Origin: Flavobacteriaceae bacterium
GTDB taxonomy: Bacteria > Bacteroidota > Bacteroidia > Flavobacteriales > Flavobacteriaceae
Direction of reading: 5' to 3'
Assembly (NCBI GenBank): GCA_009886755.1
Contig: QXYU01000021.1
Location: 281 to 35,477, forward strand
DNA: 35,197 bases
Shown here: positions 25,855-34,306 of the stretch, in pieces
How positions within the stretch are numbered: the first letter of the stretch is position 1
Layout of the letters: every line of letters begins with the position of its first letter
The notes under the pieces: model-generated
Seen by the model: the letters and a program-made list of their open reading frames with translations, nothing else
Told to the model about the DNA's origin: nothing
The model's database searches: none
Position numbers and translations under genes: made by a program

Positions 25855-27084
25855 TTATTTTTTATCTAAATGAAATCCAAGGGCTTCCAAATCTCTCCAA
25901 TAATCGGGATAGGATTTGGTGACAACCATGGCTTCTTCAATGATAATAGGAACTTTTAATGCCAGTGGAGCAAAGGCCAACGCCATGCGATGGTCTTGGT
26001 AAGTAGCGATTGCTATTTGAGATTTTAGTTCTGCTCCAGATTCCAAATGGAGACTGTCTTCTGTCACACAAATAACCGCTCCTAATTTGGTGAGCTCTTT
26101 TTCAAGAGCCACTAAGCGATCCGTCTCTTTGATTTTAAGCGTATGAAGCCCTGTGAGGTCGCACCCTACACCCAGTCCAGCACAACTCACGGCGATGGTC
26201 TGTGCCAAGTCGGGAGCATTCACCAGATCAAAAGCTACTTTTTCTGGCGGTGTGAAATTGGTTATTTTTTCAAGGACAATTCCCTTTTCAGTAAAGTGAG
26301 TGCTAACTCCCAATTCACGGTATAAATCTTGCAAAACGGCATCCCCTTGCAGACTGTCCTTTCGGTAGCTTGTGAGTTCAATTTTGGCTTCCGACGCCAA
26401 CGCCACCATACTGTAAAAATAGGAGGCCGAACTCCAATCCGACTCCACCACTAATGTTTGCGCATCCATCTTTCCCTGAAATGTGGCTATCTGAATGCGA
26501 TTTCCTTCAAATTGAGTCTTAATTCCCACACGTTCCAACAAGGCTTGGGTCATTTTTATATAGGGCACAGAAGTGATGGTTCCTTCCAAAACAATCTCCA
26601 ACCCTTTTTCCAAACGAGGTGCTACCAGCATCAACGCTGAGATGTACTGGCTGCTTACAGAAGCAGGCAATTGTACTTCTGTGGTCTCAATCTTTTTTCC
26701 TTCGATTCGTAATGGAGGATAGCCTTCCTTTTTTTCATAGGAAAGAGAGGCACCCAATTGGCGAAGGGCCTCGACCAAAATCCCGATGGGTCTTTCTTGC
26801 ATTCGCTGCGAACCGGTTATGCTAACGGTTTGACCCTCGCTGGTTGCGTAGTAGGCCGTTAGAAAACGCATGGTCGTTCCGGCATGATGAATATCTTTCA
26901 AAGGATCCGTACTTCCCAAGGCGGAAAGCATTGCTTTGACATCATCAGCATTGGAAAGATTGACTACTTCCAATTGTGGAAACAGAGCTTGCAGTACCAA
27001 AAGGCGATTGGACTCGCTTTTGGAACCGGTAATATTGAGTTGATGATGGAGTACTGCAGTGAGATGCTGGAGGGCAAGCTTCAT
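25855..27084 (-). CDS. aroA: 3-phosphoshikimate 1-carboxyvinyltransferase (EPSP synthase) AroA
   Basis: Sixth step of the shikimate pathway, joining PEP and shikimate-3-phosphate. Substrate residues are seen in GSKSESNRLL (20-29), the PEP-site loop HAGTTMRFLTAYY (67-79), and, late in the protein, LKIKETDRLVALEKEL and YQDHRMALAFAPL. Length 409 aa is a little below E. coli (427). In the loop, the first position is His and the fourth and fifth are Thr-Thr, unlike the common NAGTAMR; this may affect glyphosate response but cannot be judged by reading. It follows the MazG-like gene by 6 bases. Confidence 0.95.
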   Translation of the reverse strand: MKLALQHLTAVLHHQLNITGSKSESNRLLVLQALFPQLEVVNLSNADDVKAMLSALGSTDPLKDIHHAGTTMRFLTAYYATSEGQTVSITGSQRMQERPIGILVEALRQLGASLSYEKKEGYPPLRIEGKKIETTEVQLPASVSSQYISALMLVAPRLEKGLEIVLEGTITSVPYIKMTQALLERVGIKTQFEGNRIQIATFQGKMDAQTLVVESDWSSASYFYSMVALASEAKIELTSYRKDSLQGDAVLQDLYRELGVSTHFTEKGIVLEKITNFTPPEKVAFDLVNAPDLAQTIAVSCAGLGVGCDLTGLHTLKIKETDRLVALEKELTKLGAVICVTEDSLHLESGAELKSQIAIATYQDHRMALAFAPLALKVPIIIEEAMVVTKSYPDYWRDLEALGFHLDKK

Positions 27085-27090
27085 AATGAG

Positions 27091-27420
27091 TTAGGCGTTG
27101 AGCTTAGGATTGTTATGATGGCGGTCGTGGTCACGCTGGGTTTTGATATTCATTTTTTTGTCAAATGCGGCTTGTAAATCAATATCGGTTTGGTTGGCCA
27201 AACACAAAACCACAAAAATCACATCAGCCAATTCTTCCCCAAGATCTTTGTCCTTGTCAGAGGGTTTTTCGCTTTGTTCACCATAGCGTCGTGCAATGAT
27301 CCGTGCCACCTCGCCAACTTCTTCTGTGAGCTGTGCCATATTGGTCAATTCGTCAAAATAACGAACACCATGTTCTTGGATCCAGTCGTCTACTGCTTTT
27401 TGTGCATGAGCTAAATTCAT
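27091..27420 (-). CDS. MazG-like nucleotide pyrophosphohydrolase
   Basis: A 109-residue all-alpha NTP pyrophosphatase of the MazG/dUTPase superfamily. The metal-binding helices carry EEVGE (33-37) and EELAD (62-66). Such single-domain enzymes clean nucleotide pools of non-canonical NTPs; the actual substrate is not known. The C-terminus is rich in His, Asp and Asn (RDHDRHHNN), typical of this branch. The ATG at 27420 is 74 bases from the HAD gene upstream, and aroA starts 6 bases after its stop, so it is probably co-transcribed with aroA. Confidence 0.88.
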   Translation of the reverse strand: MNLAHAQKAVDDWIQEHGVRYFDELTNMAQLTEEVGEVARIIARRYGEQSEKPSDKDKDLGEELADVIFVVLCLANQTDIDLQAAFDKKMNIKTQRDHDRHHNNPKLNA

Positions 27421-27494
27421 CTGGGAGAGTTTCTCGCTAAAATAGAAATATTTATTGGGCTACAAATGTCCGAATCGGGTTGGATGCTTGATTT

Positions 27495-28190
27495 TTACAG
27501 CAACAGCGCTTCTATTTCTTTTAAGGAATGAACGATGGGACAAGCACTATGGCTTTCCTCCCCATGCGAATTAAAATGAATGGCTTGTATGGATAAATCC
27601 AAAGCTCCTTCAATATCGGCTTCTAAGCTATCCCCAATCATAATACATTCCATAGCTGTTTTTCCGGATTGGGCTAACGCATATTCAAATATTTCAGGGC
27701 TTGGTTTTTTATAGCCTACCTGTTCGGCTGTAAAAACGTGTCCAAAAAAAGGCTGTAGTCCTGAATTCCTCATTTTATGGAACTGAACATTGTCAAATCC
27801 ATTGGTAATGATGTGCATTTCGTAGCGTTTTTGCAGCTTTTCTAGCAATTCGAAGGTTCCATCAAACAAATGCGTAAAGTCACTGAGGTACTCGATATAA
27901 CGCTCATTGACAACGGACAACAAGCGTTCTGAATAGTCAAAATGAAGTATTTTGAATGTTTTTTCCAGTCGGAGATTCCGCAATTCGATATGCGTAATCT
28001 TATTTTCCCGATACAGTTTCCAACAGGAATGATTGATGGGACTATACACTTCAATAAAGGTTTGGAGAGGAATGGGAATGTTTTCTTCTTCAAAAATTTT
28101 CTGAAATGTAAGTGCAGAATTGGTTTCAAAATCCCAGAGGGTGTGGTCCAAATCAAAAAATAGTGTCGTTACGCTACTAAGGTCGAGCAT
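27495..28190 (-). CDS. YjjG-like HAD-superfamily phosphatase
   Basis: HAD hydrolase with all motifs: I FFDLDHTLWD (Asp13 nucleophile and Asp15), II ITNGFD, III Lys in YKKPSPEIF, IV GDSLEADIEGA. The helical cap of about 65 residues after motif I and the TLWDFE/NGFDN signatures point to the YjjG branch, which in E. coli dephosphorylates pyrimidine nucleoside monophosphates. Substrate here is inferred. The frame is open to a TTG at 28199, but the ATG at 28190 gives MLDLSSVTTLFFDLD and a normal length of 231 aa. It overlaps the end of the deacetylase-like gene by 14 bases. Confidence 0.9.
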   Translation of the reverse strand: MLDLSSVTTLFFDLDHTLWDFETNSALTFQKIFEEENIPIPLQTFIEVYSPINHSCWKLYRENKITHIELRNLRLEKTFKILHFDYSERLLSVVNERYIEYLSDFTHLFDGTFELLEKLQKRYEMHIITNGFDNVQFHKMRNSGLQPFFGHVFTAEQVGYKKPSPEIFEYALAQSGKTAMECIMIGDSLEADIEGALDLSIQAIHFNSHGEESHSACPIVHSLKEIEALLL

Positions 28191-29484
28191 GATGCTCAAG
28201 ATAGTTCAAAAAATTTTGTCGCCAAGGTCGATTGCTTTCCTCATCTTGCCAGATGGCATTGGAAAAAGCGAGTCTTTGCTTGGCCGTAGGGGTTGGATGG
28301 GCTTTCAGTAATTTTTCGAGTTTGTCAAAAGCCCTTTTGCAGCCAAGCATTCGCAGTCCTTTTTCCGTGGCTACAATCGGATGAAGCATCAGAGGGGTTT
28401 GGTATTCATTTTCCAAATCATAATAATAAAAAGGAACCGCCGTTGAAGCACGATAACCAATCGTCTCTTCGTATCCCATACTCAGATCATGATGCACTTC
28501 TTGCTCCAAAAGTTTGGCGTAGCCCTCAGAAATGGTTCCAACCCCTCGGTAAAAACACGCCCGAAGAATGGGACGGTGAATGAGTTGTTTAACATTATTG
28601 AGTTCAAAAGCGAGTTCTTCCGTATCCTGCTGCGCATGATGGGAAAACAATACCGAAACGGGAAAGTCATCAGAAACACCTTTGATAAGCGCCTGTAATT
28701 TTGTGTTGTAGATTGCCGTAGCAATACCCTCATAAGGTTTTTGAGCAAACAAAAAATAAAAGGCTGGTGCCACTTTTCCTTTTGACAAAAGAGGAATCAT
28801 TTGGTCATAGGTATCAAAAGGATCGCGCAAAATACGGAGTTCTACCAAACATTGCTCCAAGGCATCCCACAATTTTAAATGCCAAACCGATTGTAGCCAC
28901 TGCCCCAATTTGGTCAAGCTGGGTTTGTAGAGGTATTTAAACGGACTAGTGATGGTAAAAAACGGTCGTATTGGGCCATCGGAATCTCTATCGGGTGATG
29001 ATAAATCGGGGAATTCCTGTTGCAGTTCTTTTAAAAAAGCAACGGCCCAAGCATCCACTAGTGGAATTTCCAAGCTATCGGCAGCGGTGAGCCAAGAGGC
29101 ACTAGCAGGATAGCGGTTTTCTTCGTCCTTGAGATGCGGAAGGTATTCTTCATAACGTGACAAACAGTAAAAGCTAGCCGCGAAAATATCGAAAGGAATG
29201 CGTGAGTTGTTGTTATGCGAAAACAAAACTTGGAGGCCCTGCCACTCTCCTTTTTTTAATTCTTGATAGGAAATTCCCTGTTCGGTCAAAAAACCAGAAG
29301 CATACACATGGAACTCTTGCCCCAACGGCTGGGGTGCATAACTAAATTTAGCGCCTGAGAAAGCCACAAACGCATCCAAAGAAGATGTAAAAGAAACAGG
29401 AATCTCTAAAATTCGAACAAACAGTTGCCGAAACACATACTGGAATCGGGTGGTGATTTTTGGTGTATAAACAAGTAAACTCAA
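28177..29484 (-). CDS. DUF7033 / polysaccharide deacetylase-like protein
   Basis: A 435-residue soluble-looking protein of a family I recognise from flavobacterial genomes, where it is labelled polysaccharide deacetylase-like and lies beside radC and the YjjG gene. Landmarks are PFDIFAASFYCLSRYEEYLPH and GYRASTAVPFYYYDLENEYQTPL. The Asp-containing metal motif expected near position 190 is replaced by RPFFTITSPFKYLYK, so deacetylase activity is doubtful. The start is a TTG at 29484: a stop lies in frame 5 codons upstream and no ATG occurs early, and this TTG overlaps the radC TGA as TTGA, a coupled arrangement. The function is unknown. Confidence 0.75.
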   Translation of the reverse strand: MSLLVYTPKITTRFQYVFRQLFVRILEIPVSFTSSLDAFVAFSGAKFSYAPQPLGQEFHVYASGFLTEQGISYQELKKGEWQGLQVLFSHNNNSRIPFDIFAASFYCLSRYEEYLPHLKDEENRYPASASWLTAADSLEIPLVDAWAVAFLKELQQEFPDLSSPDRDSDGPIRPFFTITSPFKYLYKPSLTKLGQWLQSVWHLKLWDALEQCLVELRILRDPFDTYDQMIPLLSKGKVAPAFYFLFAQKPYEGIATAIYNTKLQALIKGVSDDFPVSVLFSHHAQQDTEELAFELNNVKQLIHRPILRACFYRGVGTISEGYAKLLEQEVHHDLSMGYEETIGYRASTAVPFYYYDLENEYQTPLMLHPIVATEKGLRMLGCKRAFDKLEKLLKAHPTPTAKQRLAFSNAIWQDEESNRPWRQNFLNYLEHHARP

Positions 29485-30184
29485 AACAACTGTTTATCTG
29501 CAAAGCTAAAGTATTTTTTTCCTGAAAGAATCACATAGTCAAGCAACTTTATATCAAAAAAGCCAGCGGCTTTGCGAACTCGTTGGGTCAGGTTGCGATC
29601 ACTAGCAATGGGTGTAAGGTTTCCGGAAGGATGGTTATGCGCCATGATAATGGCTGTGGCATTTAATTCTAATGCGCGTTTGAACAAAAGCCGTAGATCC
29701 ACCACCGTTTCCGCAATACCGCCTTTGCTGAGTTGCAGTTTGCCCACCGACCGATGAGCCCGATTGAGATAAAGCACCCAAAATTGCTCGTGATCCAAAG
29801 TCGACAGATCGTCTCTAAAAAACTGAAACGCCATGGCACTGGATTGAATGGCCGGTCGATCCAAAATACCCTCCGTGGAAAAACGAGAAGCAAGCCCCAA
29901 AGCGGCTTTGATCTTTACAGTCTTAGCCATTCCGATTCCATCGAACTTCGTGAATTATGCAATACTTTTTTGGTTCAATTGCTGTAAGCGATGTTCGGAG
30001 GTGCTGAGTAGATTTTTCATTAAATCCACAGCACTTAGCCCCGGCCGTCCGCTCCCTATAATAATGGCCAAAAGCTCGGCATTACTCAATGCCGATACAC
30101 CTTTTTTTGTAAAAGTTTTTCCCTCGGACGATCGGTCAAGTCCCAGTCTTTGATCGTTAGGTTGCGTTCTTTTTTGGGGCTCAT
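29481..30184 (-). pseudogene. radC: Disrupted radC (RadC/JAB-domain DNA repair-like protein)
   Basis: The complete gene would code for about 234 residues, starting ATG at 30184 (protein MSPKKERNLTIKDWDLTDRP). A frameshift lies in the A7 run at 30102-30108; after it the reading LSNAELLAIIIGSG continues in another frame. A TAA at 29955-29957 then interrupts SIA*FTKFDGIG, inside the helix-hairpin-helix region. After that the JAB/MPN domain is intact as a 149-residue frame from ATG 29930, with the metal motif HNHPSGN and the following Asp. RadC proteins are widespread but their repair role is unproven. The intact piece could still be made by re-initiation. Two separate lesions argue for a true pseudogene rather than a sequencing slip. 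Confidence 0.85.
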
Positions 30185-30235
30185 GGCTGTCTTTTTTGAA
30201 TTTAGATTAGCCGCTCATAATAGCAACATATAAAA

Positions 30236-30265
30236 CAAAAATAAAATATCACATCCTTTCATAAA
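30236..30265 (-). promoter_or_regulatory. Candidate radC promoter (TTTA-N18-TATTTTTG)
   Basis: On the - strand TTTA (30262-30265) precedes TATTTTTG (30236-30243) by 18 bases. The -7 element is an exact consensus match, identical to those before mraZ and tRNA-Arg. It would give a leader of about 45 bases to the radC ATG and may also drive the downstream deacetylase-like and HAD genes. Confidence 0.45.
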
Positions 30266-30628
30266 CTTTGGTTGTTATTTGCTGCTTTATTTATCCTCCA
30301 AATTTTATTGAGTCAAGTGCCATTGGAAAAAATCTTTATTGAATATCCGTAATCATCCATTATTTATGTATAGGGCTTGATTTTTCGGTAAATATTTTCA
30401 TTTTGAAGGCAACTACTGCATATAAGGACTAGATCCTAATATTTCATTTACACTCCTAGCCTAGTCTTTTTGTTCTTTGATGAGTGCTGAATCCCAACAG
30501 TAAGTTATTCATCGGCATAGAACAGATTTAAGGGGAGTGTTGACGTATAAAAGTAGTAAAAAACCAATCAAGCTAAAATTGACTTATTGTTAGCAAAAGA
30601 CAGCAGTCACTATGGGGATTGCATAAGA

Positions 30629-30646
30629 TGCTGTATTTTTACAGCA
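30629..30646. repeat. Perfect inverted repeat before the paiB-like gene
   Basis: TGCTGTA-TTTT-TACAGCA, 7-bp arms, ends 7 bases before the ATG at 30654. TATTTTTA inside it resembles a -7 element, so it could be an operator overlapping the promoter, or a hairpin at the ribosome entry site. Confidence 0.5.
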
Positions 30647-30653
30647 CTGCATT

Positions 30654-31307
30654 ATGAAATATCCACCACCACACCACCAAGAAGCCAATTTTGAGAATTG
30701 CGTCTATCTGGCAAAGGCTTTTCCTTTGGCTACTGTTATTTCTTCTTTGGAAGGCAGCATCTACAGCTCGCATATTCCGTTGGTATATCAAGAAAATGAT
30801 GGGCTTGGGGTTTTTGTGGGGCATCTAGATCGTTTCAATCCCCAATGGGAAAGCTTTCAAAAGGAATCATCTGTTACCCTGATTTTTCATGGGCCGGAGA
30901 CCTATATCTCACCTGCTGTCTATCATTCCACTCAACTGCCTACATGGAATTATTTTAAAGCGCATTTTAAGGGAGTTCCCCGTTTTATTGAGGATCCTGA
31001 AAAGGTGAAAAAGAGCCTTATTACCATGACGAAGGTACTGGAAGGAAGCGAACCACGCTATCGGCTAGAAGCTGACAACCCACGAATGGAAGCGGCTTTG
31101 GCTTATATCGTCGGTTTTGAAATTGAAATCACCGCTTGGGAGGGAAAACACAAAATCTCACAGGACAAGCACCAAAAAGATCGATCAGAAGCCCAAAAAG
31201 CCTTGGAAGATAAATATCCTGCCATGCAGGATATCATCCAAAACCTCTACGCACAACACCAAACTAGAACAACGTCAACTGACGAATCAACGCCTCCCAA
31301 TCCATAA
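30654..31307 (+). CDS. PaiB-family FMN-binding negative transcriptional regulator-like protein
   Basis: A 217-residue split-barrel flavin-binding protein of the PaiB family, with the start MKYPPPHHQEAN, the central GHLDRFNPQWESF, the WNYFKAHFKG motif and KISQDKHQKDR near the end. PaiB of Bacillus represses sporulation and protease genes, but most homologues are uncharacterised and may be flavoenzymes, so regulator is only a family label. The last 44 bases overlap the 3' end of mpl on the other strand. The tail after about residue 203 is polar and likely disordered. Confidence 0.85.
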   Translation: MKYPPPHHQEANFENCVYLAKAFPLATVISSLEGSIYSSHIPLVYQENDGLGVFVGHLDRFNPQWESFQKESSVTLIFHGPETYISPAVYHSTQLPTWNYFKAHFKGVPRFIEDPEKVKKSLITMTKVLEGSEPRYRLEADNPRMEAALAYIVGFEIEITAWEGKHKISQDKHQKDRSEAQKALEDKYPAMQDIIQNLYAQHQTRTTSTDESTPPNP

Positions 31308-32631
31308 TTCCGTAGTTTCCGGAACTCATCATCAGTAGCACCGTATCTTGATAGTCCATAGACTGAAGTTGCTGATGCAGCGCTTCGGGCTGGGTAAAGA
31401 CTTTTAAATTGGGATGCTGAAACGCCGCTTCAATACTTTCAACCGACAAGTCAGGACGGTTTTTGATTTTCAAGGCCGCAGGATCGTAAAAGATAAAGGC
31501 TTCATCAGCGGCATCCATAGTGTTTTGATAGGCTGGGATAAACTCAGGGTTCAAACTGCTGTAGGTGTGCAATTCCAAACAGGCAAGTACTTTTTTGCTT
31601 TCAAACTGTTTTTTGACCGCTGCTGTGGTTGCCTGAACCTTGCTAGGTGCATGGGCAAAATCCTTAAAAAGCCAACTACTTTTCCCTTTAGCAAGACGTT
31701 CCAATCTTTTGGACGCCCCTCTAAAAGAAGGAATTGCCTCCATAAATGCTTCCTCGCTAACCCCTACCAACTGACAAATCCATAGGGCGGCTGACAGATT
31801 GGACATATTGTGTTCTCCAAAAACAGAAAGGGGAACGCCTCCTTCATCGGTTTGCAAATAGGTCACTCCTGCTTGGATCGTATGTTGTGCGGTAGTGTAA
31901 GAAGTCTTTTTTATGGTGTTTTGGCTGGCCAATGCCAATCGGCTAACAACTGGATCTTCACTGTTGTAAATCAACACCCCGCCTGGCTGAATGCTGGCTA
32001 TAAATTTCTCAAACTGTTCAACATAGCTCGCATCTGTTGGAAATACATTCACGTGGTCTCGGGCAATTCCACTGATGACCGCCAAATGGGGTTCGTACCA
32101 AAGGAATTTTGAACGGGAATCGATGGCAGAAGAGAGATACTCGTCTCCTTCCAAGAGCACAAAATCATTGTTCTTGGTCAAATACACTGCATTTTCATAG
32201 CCCTCCAATGCGGCTCCGATCATGTAATCGATCGGTACCTGATGGTAGTGAAGCACATGGAGAATCATGGCTGTGATGGTGGTTTTTCCATGGCTACCAG
32301 CAATAACAATTCGAGTTTTTTCTTGATTGATATGGTAGAGATATTCCGGATAGGAGTAAATTTTTAATCCCAATTCTTGGGCGCGAAGCAATTCGGGATT
32401 GTCTTTTTTGGCGTGCATTCCCAAAATAACAGCCGAAAGATCGGTGGTTATTTTTTCAGGGAACCATCCCATCTGTTCGGGGAGTAATCCGGAGGCTTTT
32501 AGTTTGCTTAGTGAGGGATCAAAAATAGTATCATCGCTGCCGCTTACGGTTTTCCCTTTTCGGCTCAATGCAATGGCCAAGCTATGCATGGCACTCCCAC
32601 CAATAGCAATAAAATGTACTCTTTCTACCAT
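31264..32631 (-). CDS. mpl: UDP-MurNAc:L-Ala-gamma-D-Glu-mDAP ligase Mpl
   Basis: Mur-ligase paralogue that recycles the tripeptide L-Ala-gamma-D-Glu-mDAP by joining it to UDP-MurNAc. The start is VHFIAIGGSAMHSLA (5-19), in which GGSAMH distinguishes Mpl from MurC. The P-loop GSHGKT is at 112-117, and FKDFAHAPSKVQATTAAV belongs to the C-terminal domain. From the ATG at 32631, which overlaps the obg stop as TAATG, it is 455 aa; an upstream in-frame ATG at 32658 would add 9 residues inside obg and is less likely. It fits with the mDAP-type murE in the same window. Confidence 0.92.
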   Translation of the reverse strand: MVERVHFIAIGGSAMHSLAIALSRKGKTVSGSDDTIFDPSLSKLKASGLLPEQMGWFPEKITTDLSAVILGMHAKKDNPELLRAQELGLKIYSYPEYLYHINQEKTRIVIAGSHGKTTITAMILHVLHYHQVPIDYMIGAALEGYENAVYLTKNNDFVLLEGDEYLSSAIDSRSKFLWYEPHLAVISGIARDHVNVFPTDASYVEQFEKFIASIQPGGVLIYNSEDPVVSRLALASQNTIKKTSYTTAQHTIQAGVTYLQTDEGGVPLSVFGEHNMSNLSAALWICQLVGVSEEAFMEAIPSFRGASKRLERLAKGKSSWLFKDFAHAPSKVQATTAAVKKQFESKKVLACLELHTYSSLNPEFIPAYQNTMDAADEAFIFYDPAALKIKNRPDLSVESIEAAFQHPNLKVFTQPEALHQQLQSMDYQDTVLLMMSSGNYGIMDWEALIRQLTLF

Positions 32632-33638
32632 TAAAGGGTTTGGTTTAATAGTTTCCATAAACCGTCTTTCAATTCTTGGAGCCCTTGTTGCGCCACGGAC
32701 GAAATCATAAAGTGAGGCGTGTCTCCAAACTGCTCCTGCATTTCCTCTCGGTACTCGGCACGAAGCTCATCGTCTAGCAAATCACATTTGGTCAGTGCCA
32801 CCACATAATCTTTATCTACCAATTCGGGATTGTAGGCAATCAACTCTGCCCGTAGGGTATCAAAAGCTTTTTTGACATCTGTGGTGTCCGCTGGAATCAT
32901 ATAGAGCAAAATGGAATTGCGCTCAATATGACGTAAAAAGTAATGTCCCAAACCCTTTCCTTCAGAAGCCCCTTCAATAATCCCGGGGATGTCCGCCATG
33001 ACAAAAGATTGAAAATCACGATAAGGCACGATTCCCAAGTTGGGTTTTAGGGTTGTAAATTCGTAATCGGCTATTTTGGGCTTGGCTGCTGTCAAACTGG
33101 CCAGTAAGGTTGACTTTCCTGCATTGGGAAAACCGACCAAGCCTACATCGGCTAGTACTTTAAGTTCTAAAGTGAGTTGCATATCTGAACCTTCCAGCCC
33201 AGGTTGTGCATAGCGAGGCGTTTGTCGGGTGGCAGACTTAAAGTGCCAGTTGCCACGACCGCCCAGGCCGCCTTTGAGAAGTATCTCCTCTTGTTCCGTA
33301 TCGGTGATTTCAAAAAGGACTTCTTGCGATTCGGCTTTCTTCACTACTGTTCCCAAGGGAACATCAATATATACATCTTCGCCTTGGGCTCCGGAACTTC
33401 TGCTTTTACCTCCAGCCTCTCCGTGTCCAGCCCCAAAATGTCTTTTGAATTTAAAAGGATAAAGCGTCCATAGATTGGGATTTGCACGGATAATTACGTG
33501 TCCTCCTCGACCACCATCGCCACCGTCAGGGCCGCCCTTGGCTACAAACTTCTCACGGCGCAAGTGTGTAGAGCCGCTTCCTCCGTTACCAGAAGCAACA
33601 TGGAGTTTTACATAATCAACAAAGTTGCCTTCTGTCAT
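32631..33638 (-). CDS. obg: Obg-family GTPase (ObgE/CgtA)
   Basis: Essential GTPase linked to large ribosomal subunit maturation and stress response. The N-terminal Obg fold is glycine-rich ([20 protein letters not shown], 31-50, and later GGLGGRGN). The G domain has G1 GFPNAGKST (169-177), G3 DIPG (216-219) and G4 TKCD. It ends at 335 aa without the C-terminal OCT domain of Bacillus Obg. It lies between adk and mpl, with 6 bases to the adk stop. Confidence 0.97.
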   Translation of the reverse strand: MTEGNFVDYVKLHVASGNGGSGSTHLRREKFVAKGGPDGGDGGRGGHVIIRANPNLWTLYPFKFKRHFGAGHGEAGGKSRSSGAQGEDVYIDVPLGTVVKKAESQEVLFEITDTEQEEILLKGGLGGRGNWHFKSATRQTPRYAQPGLEGSDMQLTLELKVLADVGLVGFPNAGKSTLLASLTAAKPKIADYEFTTLKPNLGIVPYRDFQSFVMADIPGIIEGASEGKGLGHYFLRHIERNSILLYMIPADTTDVKKAFDTLRAELIAYNPELVDKDYVVALTKCDLLDDELRAEYREEMQEQFGDTPHFMISSVAQQGLQELKDGLWKLLNQTL

Positions 33639-33644
33639 ATTGTG

Positions 33645-34217
33645 TTAAATGCTATCAATCAACGTTGTAAGACGTGCGCTGATTTCTTCTAAAGAGCCAA
33701 TCCCGTCCACTGTATGGAATTTACCTTGGTCTTCGTAATACCGCTTCAAAGGGGCTGTTTTTTGGTTATACTCGTCAAAGCGATTTCTGATTTTCTGCTC
33801 GTCTTGGTCGTCCGAGCGACCGCTGGTTTCTCCTCTTTTCAGAAGTCTTTCAACCAAAATATCGTCCGATGCTTCCAAGGCAATGGTTGCAGAAACGGCC
33901 AAATTGCGTCCAGTCAAAAAAGTATCTAAGGCCTCGGCCTGCGCTTTTGTTCTTGGAAAACCATCAAAAATAAATCCTTCCGCTTGAGGATTTTTCTCAA
34001 CCTCTGCTTCTAACATATCAATCGTTACTTGGTCAGGCACCAAATCCCCTGCATCAATGTAGGATTGTGCCAGTTTTCCCAATGCCGTTTGGTTTTTTAT
34101 GTTGTATCGAAACAAATCTCCCGTAGAAATGTGGAGTAAATTGTAGTTTTCCTTAAGCAGTGCGGCTTGGGTTCCTTTGCCCGCACCTGGTTTTCCAAAA
34201 AATACAAGTATTTTCAT
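33645..34217 (-). CDS. adk: Adenylate kinase Adk
   Basis: Interconverts ATP + AMP and two ADP. The P-loop GKPGAGKGT is at 8-16. AMP-site residues follow in HISTGDLFR, and GFPRTKAQAE and the LID-start RLLKRGETSGRSDD are present. The LID is short, without a zinc-binding insert, so this is the short type of 190 aa. The frame is open upstream to 34268, but ATG 34217 gives MKILVFFGKPGAGKGTQ, the normal beginning. Confidence 0.96.
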   Translation of the reverse strand: MKILVFFGKPGAGKGTQAALLKENYNLLHISTGDLFRYNIKNQTALGKLAQSYIDAGDLVPDQVTIDMLEAEVEKNPQAEGFIFDGFPRTKAQAEALDTFLTGRNLAVSATIALEASDDILVERLLKRGETSGRSDDQDEQKIRNRFDEYNQKTAPLKRYYEDQGKFHTVDGIGSLEEISARLTTLIDSI

Positions 34218-34260
34218 ATCATATAAATCTGGGGCTAAGATATCCATTTTGTAGCCCAAT

Positions 34261-34292
34261 TTTCTCATAGCGGAAAGATATCCGTATTTTTA
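34261..34292 (+). promoter_or_regulatory. Candidate purK promoter (TTTC-N20-TATTTTTA)
   Basis: TTTC at 34261-34264 is 20 bases before TATTTTTA (34285-34292), which in turn is 14 bases before the purK ATG. It has the same arrangement as the nadE candidate. It lies in the 89-bp gap between adk and purK. Confidence 0.35.
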
Positions 34293-34306
34293 CCTCAAAA
34301 TTAAGA

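Larger units (their letters stand above)
30185..30653. other. AT-rich intergenic region of 469 bp
   Basis: Between the divergent radC and paiB-like genes I see no credible coding frame, tRNA or terminator. It holds a candidate radC promoter (30236-30265) at the left and a perfect inverted repeat (30629-30646) at the right. The middle, about 30270-30620, has nothing I can name. It is the longest unassigned stretch of the window and could hide a small RNA or decayed sequence. Confidence 0.6.

Noticed and set aside
30101-30109. Programmed -1 frameshifting as the normal way to express radC
   Set aside because: The A-AAA-AAG heptamer is real and the shift direction fits, but the TAA at 29955-29957 would still truncate the product, and no clear stimulatory structure was seen. 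Decay is the simpler reading.
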